64,000 nt of DNA, from the NCBI GenBank assembly GCA_025618425.1, contig CM046844.1:12677080-12741079 (forward strand), written 5' to 3'. A program made the translations under genes and the position numbers. Below are positions 23,309 through 33,835 of the stretch, one piece after another (position 1 is the first letter of the stretch; each line of letters opens with the position of its first letter). The notes beneath the pieces are model-generated. The model was not told where the DNA came from. It ran no database searches and saw only the letters and a program-made list of their open reading frames with translations. Source of the DNA: Heliocidaris tuberculata (taxonomy: Eukaryota > Echinodermata > Echinoidea > Camarodonta > Echinometridae).

Positions 23309-24889
23309 TTAGAACATAAATGCAGACATGAGTGCAAGAACTAGAAGACCCAGAGTGGCGGTCATAGAACACACACCACCCAAGGCTTCATTATTGAACC
23401 TGGTATCATTTAAGTTACTTCGGTTGACGATATCTCCTATCTTGTTTGTCTGAATCGTTGCGCCGTAATCAGGACTGTAGAAGCCGGAAGTGACGTCTTC
23501 CAATCCCTCTGTGTACACGGAGGTGTTGGTGACTACACTACCTTCGGAAGAATCAAGATCATTCGTTGTGAAATTGTTGCTCTTCGTACTATTCAGAATA
23601 TCCTCTGATGACGTTGTTGCATCAGATGGGTCCAATGTTGAATTGAAATGACCAGTATCGCTTTCCAATTTTTCAACGTCATAAAAAACAGTCGAGCTGT
23701 TGATAGGTGGAGTCAGAGGCGAATCTGTAATTCCGTCAGTTCTCATCTCTGTGACCTCGTCCAAAAAATCAAGATTATATGTCAACAGATCATCACTCAC
23801 CGTAGTATCTGTCGAGTAGGTGATAAGAATAGTCGCTGGCGAATCTGTAATTCCATCATTTATCATTTCCGTGACCCCGTCCAAAAACTCAAGATCATAT
23901 GTCGATAGATCATCCCTCTCTGTAGTATCTGTCGAGTAGGTGATAGGAATAGTCCCTGGTGAACCTGTAGTATTATTGCTTATATTTCCTAGTGTTTCGT
24001 TGTTTTTAGTCAACATGGTTGTGAGTTCATTGGTCTGCCCTGCGCCAGTTTGCACAGTACTTGTATCATTTATTGTGTCAGTGGTTTTGTATGAATAATC
24101 CACTGCTTCAGTTACCGTGCTGTCTTCTTGGTTTGTCATTGTCGAGGCCTGGGATGTGAGACTGGCAGTAGAATTACATTCCTCACAGCATCCAATGCAG
24201 CATCGCCTCCCTAACACCTCTTCTGACCTCAGAAAGAGTCGACACTCCAGTTCAGAGTAAACACTTTCGTTTATGTCTGATCTAATGACGCTTGTAAACA
24301 CACCATTGTTAACGTCAGTGGTGACCCCTTCAATCGCATTCTGGAGAATTCCTTTGCGGAACCATTTTGTGCTGTAAGGAGGGACACCTCTTTCGGTGGA
24401 GCATCTTACTTGAGTATAACCAACTTCACTGGTATTATCTGAGGCGATTACTTCTTTGCTGCACAATGGATAATCAGAACCTGGAGCAAATCGGACACGG
24501 ATTTCCACACTGCTTCCAATGCCCGAGGTGCATGTGAAGATACCACTGTCATTCCGACTGATGTTTCTGATGGACAATCTGAAGAACCGTCGCCCCTTCT
24601 CCGTTTCATCGACTCTGATTCCATATCGGGGATCCTGAGAAATCAAAGTACGATTGTAGGTCAGGTTGACGTCATTTCGAAGCCAAGAGATTCCAGTCAA
24701 GGATGAGTTTCGGACAACACATACTAGCTGAAGAGACTGCCCTTCTCGTATAGCATTGATACTCTCTCCGGTGAAGTTGTTGCTGCCTTTGATGCTTATT
24801 GGGTCCTGTTTCGGATTGTCCGACGCTGTTAAATTCCCGAAAGCAGTAATCAAAAGAATGAGGACGAGCGTCTTTGAATATTCCATCAT
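23309..24889 (-). CDS. Two-Ig-domain mucin-like surface protein, probably GPI-anchored
   Basis: A complete intronless frame of 526 residues. Residues 1-22 form a signal peptide (KTLVLILLITAFG). Ig-like domain 1 spans about 43-133: C57, W69, and the DSGIFTC motif ending at C120. A second Ig-like domain spans about 140-220: C163, W176, C216, with an extra C143. A cysteine cluster follows (C230, C231, C234, C235, C238). Residues 239-500 are a Thr/Ser/Asn-rich stalk with many N-x-S/T sites and a 40-residue tandem repeat (310-349, 350-389, a partial third). The C-terminus (about 505-526, CSMTATLGLLVLALMSAF) is hydrophobic with no cytoplasmic tail, as in GPI-anchored proteins; a single membrane pass is the alternative. 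The second ATG (ATGATGG) has the better context. TATA-like TTTATTTAA lies about 85 bp upstream. Likely role is recognition or adhesion at the cell surface, possibly immune; that is inference. No named orthologue is recognised. Confidence 0.88.
   Translation of the reverse strand: MMEYSKTLVLILLITAFGNLTASDNPKQDPISIKGSNNFTGESINAIREGQSLQLVCVVRNSSLTGISWLRNDVNLTYNRTLISQDPRYGIRVDETEKGRRFFRLSIRNISRNDSGIFTCTSGIGSSVEIRVRFAPGSDYPLCSKEVIASDNTSEVGYTQVRCSTERGVPPYSTKWFRKGILQNAIEGVTTDVNNGVFTSVIRSDINESVYSELECRLFLRSEEVLGRRCCIGCCEECNSTASLTSQASTMTNQEDSTVTEAVDYSYKTTDTINDTSTVQTGAGQTNELTTMLTKNNETLGNISNNTTGSPGTIPITYSTDTTERDDLSTYDLEFLDGVTEMINDGITDSPATILITYSTDTTVSDDLLTYNLDFLDEVTEMRTDGITDSPLTPPINSSTVFYDVEKLESDTGHFNSTLDPSDATTSSEDILNSTKSNNFTTNDLDSSEGSVVTNTSVYTEGLEDVTSGFYSPDYGATIQTNKIGDIVNRSNLNDTRFNNEALGGVCSMTATLGLLVLALMSAFMF
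23723..23962 (-). repeat. 120-bp coding tandem repeat in the Ig gene stalk
   Basis: Two full units (23843-23962 and 23723-23842) encode SPGTIPITYSTDTTERDD.. and SPATILITYSTDTTVSDD.., each ending FLD.VTEM..DGITD. A third, diverged unit begins SPLTPPINSSTVFYD. The unit length is a multiple of three, so copy-number change keeps the frame and would alter stalk length. Confidence 0.88.
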
Positions 24890-26116
24890 TACTTTATTTG
24901 AACGTCAAACAAGCAAAATTTGACATTAGTTCATTTGAATTATAATCTGGCTGTCTGTTTGTCACTTAAATAAACGTTGAGTTCAAATGAAAATTTAAAA
25001 AAATCAACGTCGACCTGAGTTACAAAAATTGCTTGTTCCTACTACAATTATCAAAGTGAAAAATGATTCCCAATTACAGGCGTACAACTTGCTTCCCTGT
25101 TGTTTATGCATGAAATTCAATCATCAAGGAGCTCCTCCCATCATGAAAAATGTAACTGATCGCAGAAGTGATGGTTGTTTTCAGTCGATCATAATAGTCC
25201 ATATTGTTATTTGAACTATAAAGGAGATATAGTGAACGATATATGGGTCATTAGCCATGTTCATAAATCATAGTAGGATACAGCAGATGTGGGGGTACTA
25301 GATCCTGTAAGTTATCCCCTTTTTATTTGTATTTTCATCAAAAATAAATGATTTTACAATAAAACTACCCAGACCCTCTGCTAGAATATGAGAAACGTTT
25401 CCTCCTCGACTAAAAAGAGCAGGGTAACAAATACAAGAACAAATACATGAACGAAAGTAAGGAGTAACAACGACAAGTATACTTTCTTTTAAAAACTTAA
25501 AAAAAGAAAAAAAAAATGTTTTATTATTTTCTCTCAATTCAAATACATATTTAAATACTAAATACATAATTATGATATCATTCAAATAATACTTGATGCA
25601 TTCATTATACATCGATATTTGGCTAAAACATAGATTGCAAAAAATAAAGTACATTTTCATAAACTGTTTAGTAATGATATACCTGTACATCATGATCAAA
25701 GAATAGTATTTGAGAGACAATTTTAGTCTGTTCTCCCACGCCCCCCCCCCCCTCCGGAATACTGACATGTAGTTACGAAGACGACATTAGCATTATGTAA
25801 TATTTCAATATCATACTAAATAATACATATATCTCTCATTATTTATCAGTGTTATAGATTTATATTGACAATTTATAGAATTTCACATCCGCCACATGAA
25901 CATTTTTGTTAATTTGATCATTAAAATCACATATAACAATGGAAGAAACATTGTATCACAATAATCGGTAATATATTTTTAATCTACACTTATGTATAAT
26001 AGTCGAACAAACACGTTGATAATATGACCTAATTGATTTTATAACAAATCCTCGACATTAACAGTCATCACGATCTGCAAAATAAATCCTCTCATGGCTA
26101 CTTGGGTCGCTGTTCT
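24890..26116. other. Upstream region of Ig gene and AT-rich spacer
   Basis: Holds the presumed promoter of the minus-strand Ig gene (about 24890-25020). Beyond that it is AT-rich. A long minus-strand frame at 25298-25768 is low-complexity and not believed. A C run sits at about 25740-25752. Confidence 0.45.
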
Positions 26117-26254
26117 GGGGAGCGTTTCCTCAAGCGTTTTGTCAGTGATTTTTACTGACAAATTTGCTTTCAGCCAATCAGATGCAAGGATTTCAGTAGC
26201 TTATAACACTTGTCGGATAAAATATACGACAAATCCTTTCATGAAACGCTCCCC
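26117..26254. mobile_element. MITE with GGGGAGCGTTTC termini
   Basis: A 138-bp unit whose ends are GGGGAGCGTTTC and GAAACGCTCCCC. The inverted similarity extends to about 27 bp (22 of 27 matching) and reaches TTTGTC on both arms. The interior has a second small inversion (TTTTGTCAGTG/TACTGACAAA). No transposase. The target duplication is unclear and the superfamily unassigned. Confidence 0.65.
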
Positions 26255-26439
26255 TGTTTGCAATTTAGGGCATGGCAAATGATATTATGATAACCTTGTT
26301 CATGTTACTGCAAAGTCAAAAATCAAACGAACAAGGAACGAGCATTATCATAGGGGATCACATGTATTAAAACCGTGATACTACAAGCAATTCCATGTTT
26401 ATCTCTAGCATAATTATATTGTATTATCATTACTATTAT
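26255..26439. other. Noncoding spacer
   Basis: Nothing recognised. Confidence 0.4.
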
Positions 26440-26502
26440 CATTAAGTAGTAGTATTATTATTACCATTATTATCATTATCATTATGATCATTATTATTAT
26501 TT

Positions 26503-26558
<56 letters not shown>

Positions 26559-26660
26559 TCTATTGCTATCATTATTATCATTATATTATTATTACTATTG
26601 TTTTCATCATCATTATTATTATTATAATTATTGCTGTCATCATCATCATCATATCATCGT
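26440..26660. repeat. (ATT)n/(ATC)n microsatellite
   Basis: Long imperfect trinucleotide array of ATT with interspersed ATC units; the purest part is at about 26500-26557. Confidence 0.93.
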
Positions 26661-26749
26661 ATTTTTTTTCCAAGGAAAAAACAACAACATGTGTTTGAAA
26701 GATATGTCACTATCTGCCATGGGTTAAGAGGATTATAGACAGAATGAGA

Positions 26750-27030
26750 CAGGGATAAAGAGAAAGAGAGAAATAGAGAGAAAGAGAGAAAGCGAGAGAG
26801 AGAAAGAGAGAGAGAAAGAGAGTATAAGAGTATAAGAGAGAAAGGGCTCAAGACACCCACAACCACACATTCACGCAAATGCGGAACACAGAGAGAGAGA
26901 TAGAGGGGGGGGGGGGGGAGGGGGAGGGGGGCGTGAACATGGTAAAAGGAGGTGAGAGAAGAATTGAGAAAGAGATAGAGTGAAAAAGAGAATAGTGAGG
27001 TGAAGGGAGGGGAAGCAGTACCGATATGAA
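26750..27030. repeat. Purine-rich GA/GAAA tract with G runs
   Basis: GAGAAAGAGAGA-type repeats (26757-26845), then GA and G runs (26890-26930) and GGGAGGGGAAG. Minus-strand Ser/Leu-rich frames here are repeat artefacts. Confidence 0.85.
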
Positions 27031-27061
27031 CAAAGACGAATTTTAGATCTTGTAAAACATG

Positions 27062-27142
27062 TTAACCCATGGACAACTGAATTCTTATATTCCCGATAGG
27101 TTTAATACAGGAACCGCCCTGTCCCAAGAGAAAACAGGGTAA
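27062..27142. mobile_element. Small TTAACCC/GGGTAA palindromic element, copy 2
   Basis: TTAACCCATGGACAACTGAATTC..TTTAATACAGGAACCGCCC..CAGGGTAA. Same layout and core (AATACAGG.ACC.) as 1467-1545 and 48839-48926; the right end is more degraded. Confidence 0.5.
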
Positions 27143-28426
27143 ATGGTATTTTATGTCTGTGATCGGAATAATCCGTCAGTTAATTTTTTTCCCAGAAATC
27201 TCCCGTTAGTGTAAAGAAATCAAATTTTTCGAAAGAGTTTCCATTTTAAAAAAAAAATTATTAGTGACAGACAATATTGTAATATTTGGAAAATTCAAAA
27301 TGTCTCGTCTTGTCCCCCTCATTCACCAGGCCATTTTCTTATCTCTCTATATATTATTTGATCATGGTGATTTGGACTGCGAAATCATATTCAAGACGGG
27401 TAATAAGGTATTGTCTGCAATGTCAAAGTGAATATAATCGGTTGCTTTGTCTTGTTTATTTATAGATCAAACTCGAATGGAACATTTACAAATTCACATA
27501 TTAAGGTGTTAATTTCCCTGCTTCCTCATCCGAAGCAAAAAACAAAAACAAAAACGAAACAAAACCCAAACAACAAAATATACAAAAGCAAAAAGCACAT
27601 CATAAAGTCTAATGCAGCTTTTAAACATAAAACCTGGCAAGCGGGGTATAATAAGGGTAAAAATGATAAAAGCGAGTAGACATAAAACTGACCTACATCT
27701 TATTTTGACTTCCTCTGTAAGAAACCTTAAAAAAAAAAAAAAAAAAAAAAAAAAGACAGGAGGACTCGTTATTTACCTCTGGTAGGCCTTCATTTTGAAG
27801 TAAGTTGATTTTAGTCAAGATGTTTGACAATAATAATTATGAGCGTCATTCGAACCCTTCTTTCTTCATTGTTCTTACAAAGTTCAAGAGGGTAAACGTT
27901 ATGCAAGGGGTACACTTTAAGCTCTGCTGATATGTGCCTGTGGTTTTATAGGGGTTAATCTATACCAGGAGGTGTAAGCCAAACGCTATTTTTCTACCCT
28001 GCTCATGGATTTATCACGGGAAATAAAAGCTTTTCGATTCCACTTAGCCATCCTTGTTTTAAGAGCAAGGGTAACACTTGTTGATATTCCAACAGTGTTA
28101 TATTCTGCTTTATTTTGTTCACAATCCCGTCATACGAAACACCCCCATGGTGTCCGGAAGCAGCAGTTGTAATAGTTTCTTCACCTAATTGAAAACATTA
28201 GAAGTGTTTAGGAAAGCATAGAAGTGTCCAGACAAAATTGATTCTGGTTAATTAGGGATTATTTCATGCCGAAGGGTGTTTTTCATTCCGATTTCCATTA
28301 CGAGGGCCGGGCGTACAATAGGTCATCAGAATAAGCTATGATTCGAAGCTATCATTACAACAGGAGACACATTGGAAATGTATAGTAAATTAGCAAATAG
28401 GATTGACTCAAGTATAAAGTTGTCAC
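27143..28426. other. Noncoding stretch with poly(A)
   Basis: No gene. A-rich AAAACAAAAAC-type sequence lies at 27535-27600 and an adenine run of about 26 at 27729-27754. Confidence 0.45.
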
Positions 28427-28511
28427 CTTTGGCGTGTAATATTGTGTCTTGCGTTTGCCCACTGATAAACCCTAAAGCGAGGAATAAGATATAATTGACA
28501 CTCTTGATCAT
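28427..28511 (-). CDS. Candidate signal-peptide exon
   Basis: On the minus strand ATG opens 28 codons plus one base: MIKSVNYILFLALGFISGQ, a textbook signal peptide, then TQDTILHAK, ending at AAAG|GTGACA. A phase-1 donor just after a signal peptide is the usual first-exon layout of secreted and Ig-superfamily receptors. Without splicing the frame reads on for another 45 codons to a stop. No second exon was found in the minus-strand direction, so the gene may be broken or the exon fortuitous. Its proximity to the Ig gene (about 3.5 kb away, same strand) is suggestive only. Confidence 0.35.
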
Positions 28512-29078
28512 GGCTAACAAATTACAGGGAGGAATAAGACATTGGTGCAATAATAACAGTTATAAAACGGGTTCTAGAATGTAGGCATTCTATAGGTCAT
28601 ATAGGTCATATGACACCACGTGACCGTGCATTTTCTTTCCTGCTGTAGTGACCGTGCCAAAAAAAAATCCCATTTAAAAAGTGATAACGCAGGGCAAAAA
28701 ATAATAAAGTTAAGACGGGATGAAATGCGCGTAGTTTCATATGGAAAAGCCATGGCGGCTTCCTTGACGGTGCGATTCTTGGCGTTTCGATGGGATTTGT
28801 AACCAATTTCCCATTCTATACTAGTATTCATTGTTGACCCGTTTTAAAAAAAGTGGGGGAAAATATCATGTTTTTTGCCTCATGCATTAGTGATATGCAC
28901 TTCACTCAGTTAAGTTACCATGAGACGGATAATGAACTCGAAAATTCTCGTTCATTATCCCATTGTGACTTAACATTCGTACAGTGCATTATTCACTAAT
29001 GCATTCGCAAACATGAACATGATGAATTATTTGTATATTTTAACAAAAGGACAGGAGCACCATATCAAGAACAAAAGA
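28512..29078. other. Noncoding stretch
   Basis: A minus-strand ATG at about 28752-28754 has an ideal GCCGCCATGG context, but the following frame has no recognisable content. Near 28880-29010, ATGCATTAGTGATA and TATTCACTAATGCATT, together with GTTAAGTTACCATGAGA and ATTGTGACTTAAC, form an inverted repeat of about 130 bp that may be a small MITE. Confidence 0.4.
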
Positions 29079-29211
29079 GAGAGAGAGAGAGAGAGATTTG
29101 GAGGAAAAATTTTATTGAGAAAAAAAGCAATGCGTGCAATATATAACGCACAGAGAAACAGGGAGAAAGGGGAGAAAAAGGAGGAGAGAATGAGATGGAA
29201 GAAAGAGAGAG

Positions 29212-29271
<60 letters not shown>

Positions 29272-29330
29272 AAATTTGGAGGGAGAACGAGACGAAGAGA
29301 GGGAGACAGAGACAGACAGATAAAGGGAAT
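29079..29330. repeat. (GA)n, (TA)n(GA)n compound microsatellite
   Basis: (GA)n at 29079-29095; (TA)n at about 29213-29234 switching directly to (GA)n at about 29234-29268; then purine-rich sequence. The same TA-to-GA compound layout recurs at 47042-47100. Confidence 0.9.
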
Positions 29331-30951
29331 GATAGGGTACAGAAAGAGCGATCTAGAAAATACCCGACGTATTAGAAGTGATGGCATACTAGCGATTTAC
29401 AGATAATTGAGATAAGCATCGAGATTATCACAAGATGAATTTATTGATTTTGTCAGACAATATACATGTATAATATAAAACAATATAATCAACAAAACAT
29501 TTTTCTTTTATTTCCAAGTTGTTGATGTAAATATAGAGGTAAATAATCATCATAATTTTTATAAGCATGACAATCTCTATAAATTTGAAACTTGATTGAT
29601 TTTCTCATGATCTAGAAATGCTTTTTTTGTTTTTGTTTTTGTTTTTTGTTTACGATTTAATATGACTCATATATAAAACAGTGTTATTAACCAACATTAT
29701 TCAAATTAATTTTTATTTTGAAATGTAGGTAAAATCCAAAATGATCCCATGAGGTACGTTTAAGAAAGCAATTCGTTACAACACCGCCCACCCTTTCTCT
29801 TTCTTTATTTCTCTTTCTCTCTTTCTCCTTCACCTTTGCAACAAACCCCCCCCCCCTCCCTCTCTCATTCTTCTTTCAGTTTCTCTCTCTTCTTTGCCAC
29901 ATTCATCACTATCTTGTCTTTTTTGTCTCTCTCTCTCTCTCTAGTCTCTACCCCTATCTATCTCTCCCCTGGCGTATGTCTATCATTATTAAGTGTAGAA
30001 TGTTTAATGGTAGGGAGTTGTAAAGTGAATAATAGTTCGGTAGATGTGCTGGTCAATTAGATTAAATTTCACAATGTCAAGCTTTACTATCACTTAACCG
30101 AGAATTTGAATCAATTTTTTGTTTCATTTTGAAGAGCATATCAACTCACGGATCGTCTTTCAAATTCTGCGATACTGTTTCACTTTAGTATCTTGATATA
30201 GTCTTAGTAAAGTCATGAACCAAAATCTCTGAGCTAATTATACTAACATTGAATTTTGGACATTACTAGTGAATTAACGCTTCTCAAAATGGTCTTTTGT
30301 GGAATTTGCCATTTTCTATCTTCTTTCAGTCAAAGTTTTAACATCGATGAATTGTTAATATAAAGAGTGTTTATAGCTATTATTAAATAAAAACACTGCA
30401 AATCTATCATCGAAATAATCTTCTCCTAATCCAAAGCAAACTTGTTTGTATGAGCAGAACGGTCTCATACTTTTGTTTAAAAAATTAGAACAAAGGAACT
30501 TTGAAATAATTATATAAATACTTAGATGTTGACGCTGAATACACATCAATAATTATGGTCCCAACAATAGAGTAAACGTATAGTTGTTAGTTCAGGCGAC
30601 AGTATATGCAAATATTTACCTTAAATCTTGATTGTTTCATTTCGGTGGCAGTTTGAATTTGAGAGATTATAATATTGAACACGGAAGTTTGTATATTCTG
30701 TTTATAATTGGTGGATTATTTTTTTGCAATCAGTAGAAAACTTTCGAAGCTTCATTTCAAGTGACCTCCTCTTCCATAAAGTCGAAGTGATTTCATATAG
30801 TGCAGGGTCTTGAAAAAAAAATGATTACCCCATGTGTTGACTGGTGATTTCCAAACACCCTACCCCGGGAAATCCCAGACCAGTCTGCGCTCATTCAATA
30901 TTAGGGACACATAGCCAAAGGTATTGTAAAGACAGAGCAAGAGGAAATAAT

Positions 30952-30952
<1 letters not shown>
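29331..30952. other. Noncoding AT-rich stretch
   Basis: No gene. CT-rich tracts at 29790-29945; otherwise unique-looking AT-rich DNA. Confidence 0.45.
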
Positions 30953-30996
<44 letters not shown>

Positions 30997-31301
30997 GATA
31001 GAGATTTAGAGCAATATACAGAGAGAGAAATAGAAAGAGAGAGAGAGAGAGAGAGAGCAATAAACATAGAGAGAAATAGAGAGAGAGAGAGAGAGAGCAA
31101 CATAGAAAGAGGAATAGAAAGAGAGACCACAAATAAAGGGATATGGGAGTAGGAATAGGGTATAGAGTAGAAATGAGAGACGGAATATAAAATAGGAAGA
31201 ATACAGAAGGGAAAAGGTATGATTGACACAATACTGTATAAATATATCAATACCAATACCAATAAATGACATCAGTGAGTAAGATAGATTAACAGGCAGT
31301 A

Positions 31302-31342
<41 letters not shown>

Positions 31343-31440
31343 AATAGATAAAGAGAGATACAGAGAAGAAAGAGAGATAGAAAGAGACGAAAGAAAATAG
31401 AGAGCAAGGGGAATGAATGATAGTGAGATAGAGGCAGGGA
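30953..31440. repeat. Long purine (GA/GAAA) low-complexity region
   Basis: GA runs at 30955-30992, 31018-31056, 31077-31097 and 31307-31338 separated by ATAGA/AAATAGA units. Long minus-strand Ser/Leu frames are artefacts of the repeat. Confidence 0.9.
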
Positions 31441-31848
31441 GAGAGTCTGTTGATTCGGTCGTCAGGCTAGGCCTTGCATTGTTAATGCATAATCGTTGAA
31501 ACTTGACGATTCTTACTTTCCCCTTCTATTTTCGGGCCAAACCAGCTATGGATATCAGATGAGAGCCTACTAGTTTCAGTGTAGGAGTACAGAGCATTAT
31601 CAACCAGAGAAGTTACCCATTAATCATGTATGCAATATCCTTTATCTCTCGATGATAGCTAGGCAAGTATGCCAATTCTCTAAGTCAACACATTTCAGAT
31701 TATTCTAATCTGCCTCAGATAAACGACGGTTAGCCAATAAAGATTGAGCTGGAAGAGGCATCTGGAATTATCGCCGCAATATTAATAGTTTCTAACTACT
31801 ATCTATTCAAAAAGACGCAAATTGGAATTTAATAATCTTTAAAGTTTG

Positions 31849-32330
31849 GTCACAACCGGTCGTGCACCTCCTTGCGTGTGGACTGCGACGGATTTCGCAG
31901 AAAATCCTTGCGTCGTACGCACGGGTCTGCGCTATTTTTTTTTTTCGAACACGCAAGAAGGCTGTTGGACATGTCCATCAAATTTTGCGTACGGCTACGT
32001 GTTCTGATGAATGCACGTGACAAGTGCAGCCATCGTACTTCCTGCACATGCTTCTCGCGACCATCGCACGCGCTTCTTGCGGCGGTCTGAGAAAACCCGT
32101 GAAAGCCGTGACATGTCGCGCGTCTGTGGCACGTCGGTTGCACGGTACATGTACGGGGCTGTACGTTCGCCTCAAGGGTTCTTGCAGGTATGAGGCGGGG
32201 TATGTTAATAAAGAGGTTGCAAGACGCCCAAAAGGAGATGCAGGGAGGTGCACGACTGGTTATGTCCATGACAAAAGAAAGACGTAGGAATCGCAGAAGT
32301 TGGCCCACGTCCGATCGCAGCTGATGATGA
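31849..32330. mobile_element. GC- and CpG-rich repeat with inverted ends
   Basis: Much richer in G, C and CpG than any neighbour. Its left end (ACAACCGGTCGTGCACCTCC) is inverted near its right end (GGAGGTGCACGACTGGTTAT). The tail reads CCACGTCCGATCGCAGCTGATGATGATAAA; a terminal TGATGATGA recalls RTE-type LINE or RTE-mobilised SINE tails. No confident protein is encoded. I read it as a nonautonomous element of unknown class, fairly young because its CpGs have not decayed. Confidence 0.5.
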
Positions 32331-32440
32331 TAAACACACACACAAACACACACCTACGCACACACATTCAAGTACTTACACACATACACTCCAGTCACCC
32401 GCAAACGGACCCCCATCACACACACACACACACACCCTGA
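32331..32440. repeat. (CA)n-rich tract
   Basis: Interrupted CACACA repeats with ACGCAC and ACATAC variants. Confidence 0.9.
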
Positions 32441-33835
32441 AATATACCCGTATATATAATTAGATACACATATATTATCTGATTATCAATAACATTACTG
32501 ATAACCATTTTCGTACTATGCATTTCAAGAATATTACTTTCTTTCTTAAAAAGTCCTTGAGCTATTGCTCTGAACCACTTTTTATGCTTATTCATGGTTC
32601 CACCATGTGTTTGTGCATTTGTTAAATCATATCTATTGCAAAGTCGTAGTTGTATACTGTCTGTTTGTTATGCTCAATTGTCATATTTATTAGTACAAAC
32701 CATTTCTAAGAAATATGGGGGGGGGGGGGGGGGCGACGAACCATTTTAACTTCTAATTTCCTAAAATGAAAATCATGTCGACTCGCACAAAAAAAAAATG
32801 TACCTAACCGACCGCCGTCCCCCTCAACGATCTAATGCTATTTTAGGACAACGTTTTAGCAATATCGTGCATTTCTTTCCAGTCAAAATTATAACTCCGA
32901 GTATCAAAGATAACTTTTCAGCAAGAAAGATGTTTAAAATATATACATATAAATTTCCAAAGTTTGCTGTATTACTTATTTTCAGTTTGAACACAATTTT
33001 CACAAATTTCATCCGTCTGAAAAGGTCATGACGTTCATTTTCGTTCCAGGCATGATCGAATAATACTTTAACGGGGGCAGAAATCACCCCTTTACCGCTT
33101 TGAGACTATGAAAAATGCAACAGTGAGTAATTTCCCCAGGCAAATCAATTGTATTTTCTCTTAACAATGTAATATGTAAAGAAAATAATTAAAAACAGAA
33201 TACGGCAAAGGATCGTACACAATAACAACATTTTTTAATTGCTAAAATATGAGGTTAATTGCAAATTTGCGGCGGAAGAAGTGCCATATAATACGATAAA
33301 GAAGGAAATCGATGGAAAACGTAATCTCGAAGGGAATATCTAAAGTAGATAAAATGTACTTCATTTCCCCATTCAGCTCTAATAATTTTCACTTTTTCAC
33401 TTGCGTAAGAGGAAGAAATGCAATGCTAATCATATATTTTTGAAACCATGTTGTGAAGAATGAAAGTTATACAAATATATTTATATTAGTCCTCGTTAAT
33501 TTCTAACTTGAAAAAAAAAATGATTTTAGATTTTCCCAAATCGGAATGAATTTTCAAAATTACCATGAATGGTCGTAAAAATGCTGCTGTACAATGCTGA
33601 TGAATTAATAAGTAGCATGCGAATGACACTTGAAATGGAAGTACCTTACAGATTTCGTATCGCATGCATAGTCAAGCTTTTACTTTTCCTTATCTATTTT
33701 GTACTTATATCGAACAAGAAATAATATATATTCAAATCAAATAATTAGAAGTACACACTGTATATGAACAAAATATCCAGAAATGTACAAAGATGATGGT
33801 CATTTAAAAAAACAACAAATCGAAATCATTATGAA
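32441..33835. other. Noncoding AT-rich stretch
   Basis: No gene. A G run of about 17 lies at 32717-32733. Confidence 0.45.

Noticed and set aside
25298..25768. 156-codon minus-strand frame
   Set aside because: AT-rich, low-complexity translation rich in Phe, Ile, Tyr and Lys; no domain, no splice logic, and it crosses A-runs. Judged a chance frame.
28574..28831. Minus-strand frame with ideal GCCGCCATGG context
   Set aside because: The encoded sequence has no signal, domain or splice site and the upstream frame is equally open; the context match alone is not enough.
30860..31407. Long overlapping minus-strand Ser/Leu frames
   Set aside because: They exist only because GA repeats read as CTCTCT on the minus strand; there is no stop codon in such repeats.
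31850..32353. 167-codon minus-strand frame
   Set aside because: Lies across a GC-rich repeat element and its flanking CA repeat; high GC lowers stop frequency. Overlapping frames on both strands are equally open.
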